45,097 bases of DNA. It comes from JBELMB01 sp042088665 (GTDB lineage Bacteria; Pseudomonadota; Alphaproteobacteria; Rhodobacterales; Rhodobacteraceae). Every line of letters starts with the position of its first letter. The stretch's first letter is position 1. The notes beneath the pieces were generated by a model. That model was not told where the DNA came from, did no database searches, and saw nothing but the letters and a program-made list of their open reading frames with translations. This document shows, in pieces, positions 1 through 8,702 of this stretch. A program made the position numbers and the translations under genes. The stretch is from contig JBELMB010000023.1 of NCBI GenBank assembly GCA_042088665.1, positions 1 through 45,097 of the forward strand, read 5' to 3'.

Positions 1-2096
1 GCGATAAAGGCCTCGCGGATGCGCCGACCTTCCTCCGAGCGCACCGGAATATTCTGCAGGTTCGGATCGTTCGACGCCAGCCGCCCGGTGTTCGCCCCGG
101 CGATGGAATAAGAGGTGTGCACGCGGCCCGTGTCCGGGTGAATATGGTCCTGCAAGGCGTCGGTATAGGTCGATTTCAGCTTGGACAGCTGCCGCCAGTC
201 CAGCACACGCCGCGGCAGGTCGTGTTCCGTCGCGAGGTCCTCGAGGATATCTGCTCCGGTGGAATACTTGCCGTTCTTGCCGCGCTTGCCACCCTCCAGC
301 GCCATCTTGTCGAACAGGATCTCGCCCAGTTGCGCCGGTGAGCCGACGTTGAACTTTTCTCCAGCCAGTTCGTGGATCTCTTCCTCCAGCATGGCCATCT
401 TCTGGGCAAAGGCATTGGACATCCGGCTCAGCACATCGCGGTCGACGCGGATGCCGGTCATCTCCATCTCCTTGAGGACGGGGACCAGCGGGCGTTCCAG
501 CCCTTCGTAGACGCGCGTGACCCGGGCGCGGTGCAGCTGCGGCTTGAAGGTCAGCGCAAGACGCAGGGTGATGTCGGCATCCTCGGCGGCATAGCCCGTG
601 GCCTTGTCGATGGGCACCCGGTCAAAGGTGATCTGGCTCTTGCCCGTGCCGATGATCTCCTTGATCGGGATCGGCGTGTGGCCAAGGTAGCGTTCGGACA
701 GCGTGTCCATGCCATGGTTATGCTCGCCCGCGTGCATCGCGTAGGACATGAGCATGGTGTCATCGATCGGCGCCACCTCGACCCCGTAACGGGACATGAC
801 CTTGGCGTCGTATTTCATGTTCTGGCCGATCTTCATGATCGCCGGATCTTCGAGGATGGGCTTCAACGCGGCGAGCGCATCGTCAAGGGGGATCTGGCCC
901 TCTGTAAGCGTGTCAGAGCCAAACAGCCCTTCGCCATCATCTGCCTTGTGGGTCAGCGGGATATAGCAGGCCTCGCCCGGCACGGTGCACAGGGAGACCC
1001 CCACGAGATCACACAGCATTTCATCCAGCCCGGTCGTCTCCGTATCAAAGGCCACGATCCCCCGGTCGCGGACCTTGGCAATCCATGACTGAAGCGTCTC
1101 CATGTCGCGCACGCAGGTGTATGTGTCCGGGTCGATGGCCGGCCAGTCAGGGGCGCTGCTGTCGGGTGCGTCGTGGATCGGTGCGGGATCGGGCAGGGCC
1201 GGGGCGTCGACGCCCAGCCCGTCGGCCACACGTTTGGTCAGCGTGCGGAACTCCATCTCTTGCAGGAACCCCAGCAGCGTGTCTGCATCGGGGCCGCGCA
1301 CTTCGAGATCGTCGAGCGTGAAGGGCAGGTCCATCGCGCTGTCCAGCTGCACCAGCTTTTTGGACAGTTCGATCTGGTCGCGCTTGTCGATCAGGGTCTG
1401 GCGGCGCTTGGGCTGCTTGATCTCTTCGGCGCGGTCGAGCAGATCCTCCAGCGAGCCGAACTCGTTGATCAACAGGGCTGCCGTCTTGATCCCGATCCCC
1501 GGCGCTCCGGGCACGTTGTCGACCGAATCGCCGGCCAGTGCCTGCACATCGACCACCCGTTCCGGCCCGACACCGAACTTCTCGATCACGCCATCGCGGT
1601 CGATGCGCTTGTTCTTCATCGGATCGAGCATTTCGACCCCGTCTCCGACCAGTTGCATCAGGTCCTTGTCGGAACTCAGGATCGTCACCTGTCCACCCGC
1701 CGCGCGCGCCTGACAGGCCAACGTGGCCATGATGTCATCCGCCTCGAACCCTTCGATCTCCTTGCAGGCGATGTTGAAGGCCTCCGTGGCGCGCCGCGTC
1801 AGCGGGATCTGCGGGCGCAGGTCCTCTGGCATGGCTTCGCGATTGGCCTTGTAGAGATCGTACATATCGTTGCGAAAGGTGTGGCTGCCCTTGTCAAAGA
1901 TAACCGCCACATGGGTCGGCGCATTGGACCCGGTGTTTCCCTCGACGTAACGCTGCAGCATGTTGCAGAACCCGCTGACCGCCCCGATCGGCAAGCCATC
2001 AGACTTGCGCGTCAGCGGGGGCAGCGCGTGGAACGCCCGAAAGATATAAGCCGATCCGTCGATCAAATGCAAATGACAGCCTTTGCCGAAAGCCAT
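1..2096 (-). CDS. polA: DNA polymerase I, N-terminal 698 codons (cut by left edge)
   Basis: Replication and repair polymerase that removes RNA primers and fills gaps. The minus-strand frame opens at an ATG at 2096 with HLHLIDGSAYIFRAFHALPP, the typical start of the 5'-nuclease domain (about residues 1-290, with the GFEADDIMA and SSDKDLMQLV acidic motifs). A 3'-5' exonuclease domain follows (about 330-510). Its DTETTGLD motif near residue 350 and the YAAEDADITLRL motif keep the acidic residues, so proofreading should be active. The polymerase domain begins near residue 520 and the frame leaves the window at DPNLQNIPVRSEEGRRIREAF, just after the start of the palm/fingers region. The missing part is the catalytic palm, fingers and C terminus. 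No frameshift is seen. A 200-bp gap separates it from the gene upstream at 2297, so it probably has its own promoter there. Confidence 0.97.
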   Translation of the reverse strand, partial: MAFGKGCHLHLIDGSAYIFRAFHALPPLTRKSDGLPIGAVSGFCNMLQRYVEGNTGSNAPTHVAVIFDKGSHTFRNDMYDLYKANREAMPEDLRPQIPLTRRATEAFNIACKEIEGFEADDIMATLACQARAAGGQVTILSSDKDLMQLVGDGVEMLDPMKNKRIDRDGVIEKFGVGPERVVDVQALAGDSVDNVPGAPGIGIKTAALLINEFGSLEDLLDRAEEIKQPKRRQTLIDKRDQIELSKKLVQLDSAMDLPFTLDDLEVRGPDADTLLGFLQEMEFRTLTKRVADGLGVDAPALPDPAPIHDAPDSSAPDWPAIDPDTYTCVRDMETLQSWIAKVRDRGIVAFDTETTGLDEMLCDLVGVSLCTVPGEACYIPLTHKADDGEGLFGSDTLTEGQIPLDDALAALKPILEDPAIMKIGQNMKYDAKVMSRYGVEVAPIDDTMLMSYAMHAGEHNHGMDTLSERYLGHTPIPIKEIIGTGKSQITFDRVPIDKATGYAAEDADITLRLALTFKPQLHRARVTRVYEGLERPLVPVLKEMEMTGIRVDRDVLSRMSNAFAQKMAMLEEEIHELAGEKFNVGSPAQLGEILFDKMALEGGKRGKNGKYSTGADILEDLATEHDLPRRVLDWRQLSKLKSTYTDALQDHIHPDTGRVHTSYSIAGANTGRLASNDPNLQNIPVRSEEGRRIREAFI

Positions 2097-2296
2097 GTCG
2101 CGCGCCCTCCTGTGCCGATGCAGACCGTTCTGACATGTTCCTGTGTCGGCTTCCAGCGCGGGACGCCGGAGAGCCTGCAAATCGCACGGCCCGGACCGCG
2201 CATCCCGCTGCATCGCGTCAGATACAGGGATCCGGGCCCGCCTGCGCGTGCACCGTGATGATCATGCCAGCGTCAGGACAGTGACCTGTCCGCCTG

Positions 2297-2893
2297 CTAC
2301 CGCGCCAGCCGTCGTCCCAAGGCGATCAGCCCGACTGCGCCGACGCAGAAAAACGCCAACAATCCGGTGATATAGGCCGCGACGACGCCCACCCCGTGCT
2401 TGCCCAGATCGAGGAAGAAATACGGATATTCCCCGTCGATCCCACCGCGTACCAACGCGTAGATGCAATAGACCAGCGGCCAGGACAGCCAGACCGGGAT
2501 ATCCTGGAAGGACAGGTCCTGCTTTGGTTCCAACAGCAGCCAGAACAGCAGGAACCCCACCGGTGCGGCGGTATGAAAGACGAAATCCACTGGGATCTCA
2601 AGCCCTTCGTAGTGGAACAGATGCGCCAGAAGGATATGGAACACGAGGCCGGTGGCAAGGATCGACAACAGCAACATGCCCGCGATCCGATGCGCGACAC
2701 CGCCCGTCACGGTGATCCACAGGCACAAAAGACCAAGCGCAAAATTGGTCCAGACGGTAAAGAACCGAAAGATCACCCAGATCGCCGGGCCAACACCGTT
2801 TCCGGTCTCGTCCATATTGAGCCAGATGCGCGTACCAACGGCCCAAAGCGTCGCCAGGGCGATGATCAGGGCACTGGCGCGACGCAGGTCCAT
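2297..2893 (-). CDS. Pr6Pr family membrane protein
   Basis: A 198-residue integral membrane protein with about six hydrophobic segments (for example residues 9-24, 37-62, 68-90, 105-122, 131-150 and 168-190). The pattern FRFFTVWTNFALGL near residue 43 and the late YPYFFLDLGKHG segment are typical of the Pr6Pr (FAR-17a/AIG1-like) family. The family's biochemical role is not established in bacteria, so no reaction is assigned. The ATG at 2893 lies 2 nt after the stop of the zinc-finger gene upstream, with an AAGG sequence inside that gene's end as ribosome binding site, so the two are probably cotranscribed. Confidence 0.85.
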   Translation of the reverse strand: MDLRRASALIIALATLWAVGTRIWLNMDETGNGVGPAIWVIFRFFTVWTNFALGLLCLWITVTGGVAHRIAGMLLLSILATGLVFHILLAHLFHYEGLEIPVDFVFHTAAPVGFLLFWLLLEPKQDLSFQDIPVWLSWPLVYCIYALVRGGIDGEYPYFFLDLGKHGVGVVAAYITGLLAFFCVGAVGLIALGRRLAR

Positions 2894-2895
2894 GC

Positions 2896-3075
2896 TCAGA
2901 CCTTGCCTTCGAAATCCTCGTGCACGTATTTCGCGTCACAGTAGGGACATTCGACCCAGCCGTGCTCCGTCGGGATCTGCAACCAGACGCGCGGGTGACC
3001 CAACGCGCCTTCACCTCCGTCACAGGCGATGCGATAGCTGTCGACGATTTTGGTCTCGGGCGCCTCGGTGGTCAT
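2896..3075 (-). CDS. small zinc-finger (zf-CHCC) domain protein
   Basis: A 59-residue protein starting MTTEAPETKIV. It carries the CHCC zinc-finger arrangement related to the mitochondrial complex I 13-kDa subunit (NDUFS6-like): C19 in the IACDGGEGALGHPRVWL stretch, a histidine at the GHPRV motif, and CPYCDAKYVH near the end. In alphaproteobacteria such stand-alone proteins are generally linked to complex I assembly or stability; that role is inferred from the family only. The ATG at 3075 is preceded by AAAGGGAAC. A longer frame extends upstream, but it has no ribosome binding site and its extra residues do not look like the family. Confidence 0.85.
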   Translation of the reverse strand: MTTEAPETKIVDSYRIACDGGEGALGHPRVWLQIPTEHGWVECPYCDAKYVHEDFEGKV

Positions 3076-3140
3076 CTGGTTCCCTTTCACTAAGCTCTGG
3101 CTTACAGGCGTTATGGTCCAAGCCAAACATGGGGGCAAGC

Positions 3141-4055
3141 ATGCAGGGTGACGCAATCCGTCTCACGTCGCTGACCAAGACATACTCCGACGGCAAGGCC
3201 GCGCTCAAGGGTGTGGATCTCGCGATTCCGGCGGGGTCGGTCTTTGGTCTGCTGGGGCCGAACGGGGCGGGCAAATCCACGCTGATCAACATCCTCGCCG
3301 GGCTGGTGACCAAAACCTCCGGTCAGGTTGAGATCTGGGGCTGGGATCAGGACAGCAACCCGCGTCAAAGCCGCGCTGCGATTGGTGTGATGCCACAGGA
3401 ACTCAACCTCGATCCGTTCTTTGCGCCACGCGCCGCCCTCGAAGTGCAGGCGGGTCTTTACGGCGTGCCCCATGCCCAGCGCCGCTCTGACGAGATCCTC
3501 GCGATGGTGGGCCTGTCCGACAAGGCCACCGCCTATGCGCGCACGCTTTCCGGCGGAATGCGGCGACGGCTGCTGCTGGCAAAGGCCTTGGTGCATCATC
3601 CCCAGATCCTCGTTCTGGATGAACCGACGGCGGGCGTGGACATCGCCCTGCGCCAGATGCTGTGGGAGAACGTCCGCCGCCTGAACGCCGAGACCGGGAT
3701 GACCATCATCCTGACCACGCATTACCTCGAAGAGGCCGAAGAGATGTGCGACGAGATCGCCATCCTGAACCATGGCCAGATCGTCGCGCGCGATACCACG
3801 GCCAACCTGCTGGGCCGGCTGGACGCCAAATGCCTCGTGATCCAGCCGGAAACGCCGCCAGTCTCCCTGCCGCAGGCACCCGGCCTGACAAGTGAAACCC
3901 GAGAGGATGGCAGCATCGCGATCACCTATCGCGCCGCGGAAACCTCCGCCGAAGAAGCCCTGAGCGCCGTTCACGCCGCAGGCATCCGCATCCGTGACGT
4001 GCGCACCGAACAGGCCGATCTCGAAGACGTCTTCCTCGCCCTGACGGGCGATTGA
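3141..4055 (+). CDS. ABC transporter ATP-binding protein (ABC-2 export type)
   Basis: A 304-residue nucleotide-binding subunit of a drug/lipid-type ABC-2 exporter. It has Walker A GPNGAGKS (residues 39-46), signature LSGGM (136-140), Walker B ILVLDEP (156-162) and the H-loop TTHYLEEAEEMCDEI, plus a C-terminal extension (about 235-304) typical of CcmA/DrrA-like ATPases. The ATG at 3141 is used because GGGGG stands just upstream; an in-frame ATG at 3129 is possible. It is divergent from the zinc-finger gene, with 65 bp between the starts. No permease gene follows: the next gene is the HIT protein on the other strand, so the membrane partner must be encoded elsewhere or has been lost. Confidence 0.93.
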   Translation: MQGDAIRLTSLTKTYSDGKAALKGVDLAIPAGSVFGLLGPNGAGKSTLINILAGLVTKTSGQVEIWGWDQDSNPRQSRAAIGVMPQELNLDPFFAPRAALEVQAGLYGVPHAQRRSDEILAMVGLSDKATAYARTLSGGMRRRLLLAKALVHHPQILVLDEPTAGVDIALRQMLWENVRRLNAETGMTIILTTHYLEEAEEMCDEIAILNHGQIVARDTTANLLGRLDAKCLVIQPETPPVSLPQAPGLTSETREDGSIAITYRAAETSAEEALSAVHAAGIRIRDVRTEQADLEDVFLALTGD

Positions 4056-4120
4056 ACGTCAGTCCATCAAAAACGGCCCCGCTCACAAGCGACGGCATCA
4101 ATCGCGCGACGTCACTCTGC

Positions 4121-4171
4121 CCGCCAATGCCAAAGGCAATGGCGGGGTTGACCTGAGCGGGCGCAGCCCGC
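4121..4171. terminator. two hairpins between convergent ABC and HIT genes
   Basis: The first hairpin (4121-4145) pairs CCGCCAATGCC with GGCAATGGCGG around AAA, with one mismatch. The second (4157-4171) pairs GCGGGC with GCCCGC around GCA. Neither has a clear T tract. Their place between convergent genes suggests a bidirectional terminator, but they could also be part of a dispersed repeat. Confidence 0.45.
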
Positions 4172-4212
4172 CCGATTTGGCAACAGCTGCGCCGGACCAG
4201 CCGCTTGGCGCT

Positions 4213-4587
4213 CTACGATTTCGCCTTTTCAAGCATCCGCCCCAGCGGCCTGCCGCCCAGCACATGCACATGCAGGTGCGGCACTTCCTGCACCGCATTT
4301 TCACCGGCATTGGAAATCAACCGCCAGCCATCCGCCTCAACGCCCTGCATCTTGCACACCTCGCCAACACAGCGCACGTAGTCGACGATTTCCGCATCGC
4401 TGGCCTCCTGGGCGAAGTGATCGAAACAGACGTAGGGCCCCCTCGGGATCACCAACACATGCACAGGCGCTTGGGGGTAGATGTCGAGGAACGCGAGACT
4501 GTGCTCGGTTTCCAGCACCGTCTTGTTGGGAATTTCACCGCGCAGGATTTTGGCAAAGATGTTCTGATCGTCGTAGATATAGGCCAT
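4213..4587 (-). CDS. HIT family (histidine triad) protein
   Basis: A 124-residue nucleotide-binding hydrolase of the HIT superfamily (Hint/PKCI-like), which usually cleaves adenosine 5'-phosphoramidates. The triad HLHVHVLGG is near residues 103-111, and the conserved LAFLDIYPQAPVHVLVIPR stretch is near residues 32-50. The ATG at 4587 starts MAYIYDDQNIFAKI, the family's usual N terminus; a longer open frame upstream has no family similarity. It is convergent with the ABC gene on its left. Length is normal for the family. Confidence 0.94.
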   Translation of the reverse strand: MAYIYDDQNIFAKILRGEIPNKTVLETEHSLAFLDIYPQAPVHVLVIPRGPYVCFDHFAQEASDAEIVDYVRCVGEVCKMQGVEADGWRLISNAGENAVQEVPHLHVHVLGGRPLGRMLEKAKS

Positions 4588-4745
4588 GGGGTCCTCGAAA
4601 ACGGGCTGAATTTTGGTGCATGAAGGCGGAAAACACGTCCGGGCGCAAGCCGCCCGACATGACGGGCGCGACGTCAGACGGACTTGCCGCGTCACGCTGG
4701 CAATGGGCGCTGATGCACGCGCCGATGCGCAATCCGCCTACCTCC

Positions 4746-6323
4746 TCAGTCGGCAAACAGATGGTCAAGCGAGACAATCTCCCGTGCCGTCTGGTCCGGC
4801 ACGGTAAGGAACTCTGCCACGGCGCGCCCGTTGATGTCCTGCGGATCGATCTCGCGCATATGGAGATGGTTCTCGAACTGGCTGTCGCGTATACAGTCGC
4901 TTTCGTGCAGAATGTCATTGCGCACCGTAGGCAACAGCCTCTCGATGGTCTCACGCGGTGTCTGGTCCCCCGCAAGACCCACGCGCATCGCATGTCCGAT
5001 CAGGTAGGAATCCGAGAACTGGCATTCCACCTCGAGGATGCGGGTGATCGACCGGTCGCGGCCAAAATCCTCCAGCAGATCGACATTCGCGGGGTCCATG
5101 CAGACCACCAGCCGATCCGTGTCGTAATAGTCGAACAGCATCCGCATCAGTGCTCGCCTGTGACGGTGCCGTTTGCCCATGGTCGACTGGATCCCGCCAA
5201 GGTCCGGCAGCGCGCAGCTTTCCTCGTTGAACAGATACTCGATGCACGGAATGTTGGTCATCTGGCGGATACGATCCACCAGCCGCTTGGCCACGTGCCA
5301 CTTCTTGCAGACCACGATCAGCAGCTCGCGTTCGCGCCCGAGGGAGCTTTCCTTTTCCCAGAACCGCGGCGCGAACCGGCGGCCCAGCCGTCCCTTGCCG
5401 GACAGGAACTTGAACAGCGACCGCCCCTCGTTGGAAATCTGGAAATTCACCCCTTCAGAGGCATAAAGCACCCCAAGCCTGCGCTTGAGTTCCTTTGCCT
5501 CGGGCGAGATCTTGCGCGCAAAAAGGAAGTCCTGGCTCAGCAGCAGGTCGTAGTGGTCGTTGTAGAAGACCACCGGCATGCCGTATTCCGTGAACATCAG
5601 GAAGGTCAGCGTGCGGTTCTGGATTTCCTGCGCGGGCACGAGATGCCGTACGACCGTCTGAAAGAACGTCTCATCCGGGATCCAGGTGGTCGAGAAAAAC
5701 CGCATGACATCGCGCCGCTTGCGGGTGAAATCAAGAATCCACTCGATCGTGCGCCGCCGCAGGCACCACCATTGCGACCCGATCATCACGTCGATGTCCG
5801 AAGGAATGGGACGGGTCAGGCCAAGCTGCTTTTGCAGTTCGAACATCGCGTAAAAGCGCCGCTTTTGCGTGCGCTCGTTGAACCAGTGGCGATAGATCAG
5901 CCGCTCGTCCTTCCAGCCCGTCTTGATCCAGTCGGACTGAAAGTAGTCAAAACTCTCGATGTAGTCACAGTCGTGCCGGTCGAGATACTCATGCGCGTAT
6001 TCGGCCGATTTGATCGCCATGCAGTCGCCCGACAGCATGTAGAAATGCGTGGCCCTCGGAAAGGCGTCCACCGCGGCCTCAACCGCGTAAAGCGTGGCCT
6101 GCACCAGCGACCATTCCCCCCAACCACACTTGATCCGGGTCTTGGCGAAGGTCACATTGGCATTGCCCCGCAACGCATCACGAATGCGTGCGAAATGCTC
6201 CGGCTTCGCACGTGCGTCGAAGTGGATCGCGATATAGTCCCCGACCGCGGTCAAGCTCCGCGCCTGGCGGATGATCGCGTTGGGGTCCTTGTGACATAAC
6301 AAGATGAAGGCAATTTTTGCCAT
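4746..6323 (-). CDS. beta-1,6-N-acetylglucosaminyltransferase-like protein with DUF5928-type C terminus
   Basis: A 525-residue protein starting MAKIAFILLCHKDP, the hallmark of core-2/I-branching (GT14) glycosyltransferases. The catalytic part covers about residues 1-270: AIHFDARAK, CGWGEWSLVQATLYAVEAA, HFYMLSGDCMAIK and the WWCLRRRTIEWIL region. The remaining half (about 285-525) matches the C-terminal DUF5928-type extension seen in Rhodobacteraceae homologues, and has no catalytic motif I recognise. No signal peptide or membrane segment is seen, so it should act in the cytoplasm. It is divergent from a sulfotransferase gene, which suggests that the pair builds and sulfates a surface or exported glycan. 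Acceptor and donor sugar cannot be read from the sequence. Confidence 0.85.
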   Translation of the reverse strand: MAKIAFILLCHKDPNAIIRQARSLTAVGDYIAIHFDARAKPEHFARIRDALRGNANVTFAKTRIKCGWGEWSLVQATLYAVEAAVDAFPRATHFYMLSGDCMAIKSAEYAHEYLDRHDCDYIESFDYFQSDWIKTGWKDERLIYRHWFNERTQKRRFYAMFELQKQLGLTRPIPSDIDVMIGSQWWCLRRRTIEWILDFTRKRRDVMRFFSTTWIPDETFFQTVVRHLVPAQEIQNRTLTFLMFTEYGMPVVFYNDHYDLLLSQDFLFARKISPEAKELKRRLGVLYASEGVNFQISNEGRSLFKFLSGKGRLGRRFAPRFWEKESSLGRERELLIVVCKKWHVAKRLVDRIRQMTNIPCIEYLFNEESCALPDLGGIQSTMGKRHRHRRALMRMLFDYYDTDRLVVCMDPANVDLLEDFGRDRSITRILEVECQFSDSYLIGHAMRVGLAGDQTPRETIERLLPTVRNDILHESDCIRDSQFENHLHMREIDPQDINGRAVAEFLTVPDQTAREIVSLDHLFAD

Positions 6324-6447
6324 TCAGGAAACCATCTGCCCTAGTTTTGCCCGATTGTTTATGTTGATAGAGGTAACGAGGCGTTGAATAAACCTCGCGT
6401 TTTAGGTTTTTTGGTATAGGTCGGCGCGGGCTGAGCGCCGGAAGTCT

Positions 6448-6465
6448 GGGGCAAATGGGGCAAAT
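6448..6465 (+). repeat. tandem 9-bp repeat before sulfotransferase start
   Basis: GGGGCAAAT occurs twice in direct tandem, ending 3 nt before the ATG at 6469. The second GGGG is placed as a weak ribosome binding site, so the duplication sits in the translation initiation region. The rest of the 145-bp divergent gap (6324-6468) is relatively AT-rich and must hold both promoters, but I could not pick convincing -35/-10 pairs. Confidence 0.6.
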
Positions 6466-6468
6466 ATC

Positions 6469-7287
6469 ATGGGGTTTCCAGGCACTTGGATGACCGAGAG
6501 CGAGAGCGTCGTGTACCGTGTGGTGCCAAAATGCGCATGCTCGACGATTGGGCAAATCATGTTCTACTCCGACCACGGGGTGTTTTTCGACGGCGACATC
6601 CATGACGCCATGACCGGATTGCACAAGTGGGCGAGCGAGACCAGCCAGCCAAAGATCAACGCCAACGTCAAAACCCGCACGTCTTACGCCTTCACCTGCG
6701 TGCGCAACCCCTACACGCGCATCCTGTCATCCTTCTTTGACAAGATCTGCGGGATCCAGCGCAATGGCCGACGCTACCGCGGTAACCTCGTTCCACTTCT
6801 GACCCAGAAATACGGGATCGAAGTGGGCGGCGAAGACGGCAAACAGGACTTCGACCAGATCCGTTCGTTCCGGCGATTCTTGCTGTTTGCCCGTGACACC
6901 ATTCGCTGGCGCCGCCCGATGGACCCCGACATTCACTGGAGCGCGATGTCAGGCCATGTCTCGACCTTCATCGTGAATGGCGGCCGCTACAACAAGATCT
7001 TCTGGACGGAACAGTTCAACGACGGGATGCAACAGGTGCTGGACCAGATCCAGACACCGCATTCGGTCGATCTGGCACACATCCCGCGGTTCAACGAATC
7101 CGAAGGGCATGGCCCCAAGCGGGCGCATCCGGTCGAGGACTACTTCGACGACCTGTCGATGCATCTGGTCTACGAGATCTACAAACGTGACTTCGAGATG
7201 TTCAAATACGACTTTGAGAACCCGGGCAACAAGATGCCCATAGGGGAAATTGATCTGGACGAGGTCCACGCCAAGCTGGGCGATTGA
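6469..7287 (+). CDS. sulfotransferase family 2 protein
   Basis: A 272-residue cytoplasmic sulfotransferase (Sulfotransfer_2 type) that would move sulfate from PAPS to a glycan or lipid acceptor. The 5'-phosphosulfate loop is VVPKCACSTIGQIMF (about residues 18-32) and the 3'-phosphate motif is CVRNPYTRILSSF (about 77-89). The C-terminal part contains the usual RFNESEG segment, where family members often have an invariant asparagine/glutamate. No signal peptide is present. The start at 6469 follows a GGGGCAAAT repeat. The divergent neighbour is a branching-type glycosyltransferase, so a joint role in making a sulfated surface glycan is likely but not proven. Confidence 0.87.
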   Translation: MGFPGTWMTESESVVYRVVPKCACSTIGQIMFYSDHGVFFDGDIHDAMTGLHKWASETSQPKINANVKTRTSYAFTCVRNPYTRILSSFFDKICGIQRNGRRYRGNLVPLLTQKYGIEVGGEDGKQDFDQIRSFRRFLLFARDTIRWRRPMDPDIHWSAMSGHVSTFIVNGGRYNKIFWTEQFNDGMQQVLDQIQTPHSVDLAHIPRFNESEGHGPKRAHPVEDYFDDLSMHLVYEIYKRDFEMFKYDFENPGNKMPIGEIDLDEVHAKLGD

Positions 7288-7781
7288 CGACCGCGACAGT
7301 GCTGTCGGTCCCGGCTGCGGCGTAAGCGCACAAGCGGATTGCGCGCCGCGTGATCGACCCGGCATCTCAATCTTCGACAGAGATCCTTGAACCTGGCTGT
7401 GCTGGCCCGATGAGCCTGGGCCGAAGCAGCGCCCCCTTAACAACGGGAAGGGACAGGCCTTGCTGTCGCGCGACACCTCGTTGCGCTGAAAAGAGCCGCT
7501 TTCCAGTGCAGGACAGTGTTCTGCCCAGCGACACCACGCAAAGCGCCTGCCATGACCGTCCAGCGTCGCGGTCCCGGGTGCCATCCCTCTGGATTTCCGA
7601 ACACGCATAAAACATCGGCGCTTCGCAGGGCCCCTCAGAAGTTTTTTCTGCAAGACGCTTGTTCGCGACACCATGTCGAAAACGGACAAGAGCGCCACCC
7701 GCGTATGTGGTTAGAGGGCGCACATCGGGCCGCACTACGTCCCTGATTCTTACTTCATATCCGTACCATAGGAGGTGGCTT
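7288..7781. other. 494-bp gap without a convincing gene
   Basis: Short open frames exist on both strands (for example 7350-7610 plus and the upstream extension of the EamA frame), but none has a ribosome binding site, a recognisable family or normal residue composition. The first 22 bases form a hairpin. The last 60 bases must hold the promoter and the strong AGGAGGT ribosome binding site of the EamA gene. The middle may be decayed coding sequence, but I cannot name a parent gene. Confidence 0.5.
7289..7310 (+). terminator. hairpin after sulfotransferase gene
   Basis: GACC pairs with GGTC and GACAG with CTGTC, separated by a 2-nt bulge, directly after the TGA at 7285-7287. No T tract follows, so it is a weak candidate terminator. 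Confidence 0.4.
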
Positions 7782-8702
7782 GTGACCCAGGTGCCAGATC
7801 CCATGTTGTCGCCCGTCGCGGGTGCGCGCTCTGCGGCGCTGTCCGGCAACATACTGGCTATCATGTCGATGATGACCTGGGCTGCCGGGTTTCCCGCGGC
7901 AGAGATCCTGCTCGAAAATTGGTCATCGCTGTCCCTGACCACTGCAAGGCTCGGGATGACGGTGGCCTTGCTGGTGCCGATCTGGATCCTCGTGGATGGA
8001 CCAGATGCCTTTCTGAACGCCCGTTGGGGGCGCGGCCTGCTGGTGGGCGGGCTGGGCTTTGGCATCGGGGCATGGCTGTTGCTGGTCGGTCAGGCGCTGA
8101 CGGATGTGATCACCGTGGCCATCATCGCCTCTGCCTGTCCGGTCGCCGCCGTTGTGGTCGAAATGTTCTACCAGGGCAGACGCCTGTCCATCGGGTTCGG
8201 CCTCGGGCTCGTTGCGACGGTCGCGGGTGGCGTGATCGCCACCGGCGGCGGTGGCGTGGCGCTGGGCCTTGGCGCGCTGGCCACCGTGGGATCCTGTTTT
8301 CTCTTTGCATGGTCGAGCTTTATGGCGATCCGCGATTTTCCGGCGCTGACTGCGCTGGGTCGGTCGACGCTGACCTTTGCGGGCGGCTTTGTCGCCACGG
8401 CCATCCTGACGCTGGCCAGCCATGCCGCGGGCATCGACGTGTTGCCGCGGGATGTGGTCGGGATCGACGATCTGGGGCTGCTGGCGATCTACGCAGGCAT
8501 CAGCATGGCGCTGAGTCAGGTGCTCTTTCTCGGGGCCGTGGGCCGCATGGGCGTGGCGCTGACCTGCTTTCACATCAACGTGGCACCCTTCTACGTGATG
8601 CTGCTGATGCTGGCGCTTGGTGGCATCTGGGACTGGAACGCAGCCCTTGGCGCATTGGTCGTGGCCATCGGCGTGGTTCTCGCACAGCGCCCGGCGCGCT
8701 AG
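7782..8702 (+). CDS. EamA/DMT superfamily transporter
   Basis: A 306-residue membrane protein of the drug/metabolite transporter superfamily with about ten transmembrane segments in two EamA repeats. The first runs over residues 18-155 and the second over about 165-300; the closing ALGALVVAIGVVLAQRP is typical of the family. Substrate cannot be assigned. The start is taken as GTG at 7782 because AGGAGGT stands 6 nt upstream; the longer in-frame extension has no ribosome binding site and a basic, non-membrane composition. The stop codon TAG (8700-8702) overlaps the stop of the convergent DUF1285 gene within the palindrome CTAG, leaving no room for a terminator. Confidence 0.88.
   Translation: MTQVPDPMLSPVAGARSAALSGNILAIMSMMTWAAGFPAAEILLENWSSLSLTTARLGMTVALLVPIWILVDGPDAFLNARWGRGLLVGGLGFGIGAWLLLVGQALTDVITVAIIASACPVAAVVVEMFYQGRRLSIGFGLGLVATVAGGVIATGGGGVALGLGALATVGSCFLFAWSSFMAIRDFPALTALGRSTLTFAGGFVATAILTLASHAAGIDVLPRDVVGIDDLGLLAIYAGISMALSQVLFLGAVGRMGVALTCFHINVAPFYVMLLMLALGGIWDWNAALGALVVAIGVVLAQRPAR

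Noticed and set aside
1173..2258. 361-codon plus-strand frame over polA
   Set aside because: The minus strand encodes an uninterrupted PolA with all domain motifs, so this frame is a shadow.
2652..3140. N-terminal extension of the ABC ATPase frame
   Set aside because: It runs across two real minus-strand genes and does not look like the family; GGGGG marks the start at 3141.
4620..6299. 559-codon plus-strand frame over the glycosyltransferase
   Set aside because: Antisense shadow; the minus-strand frame has clear GT14 motifs.
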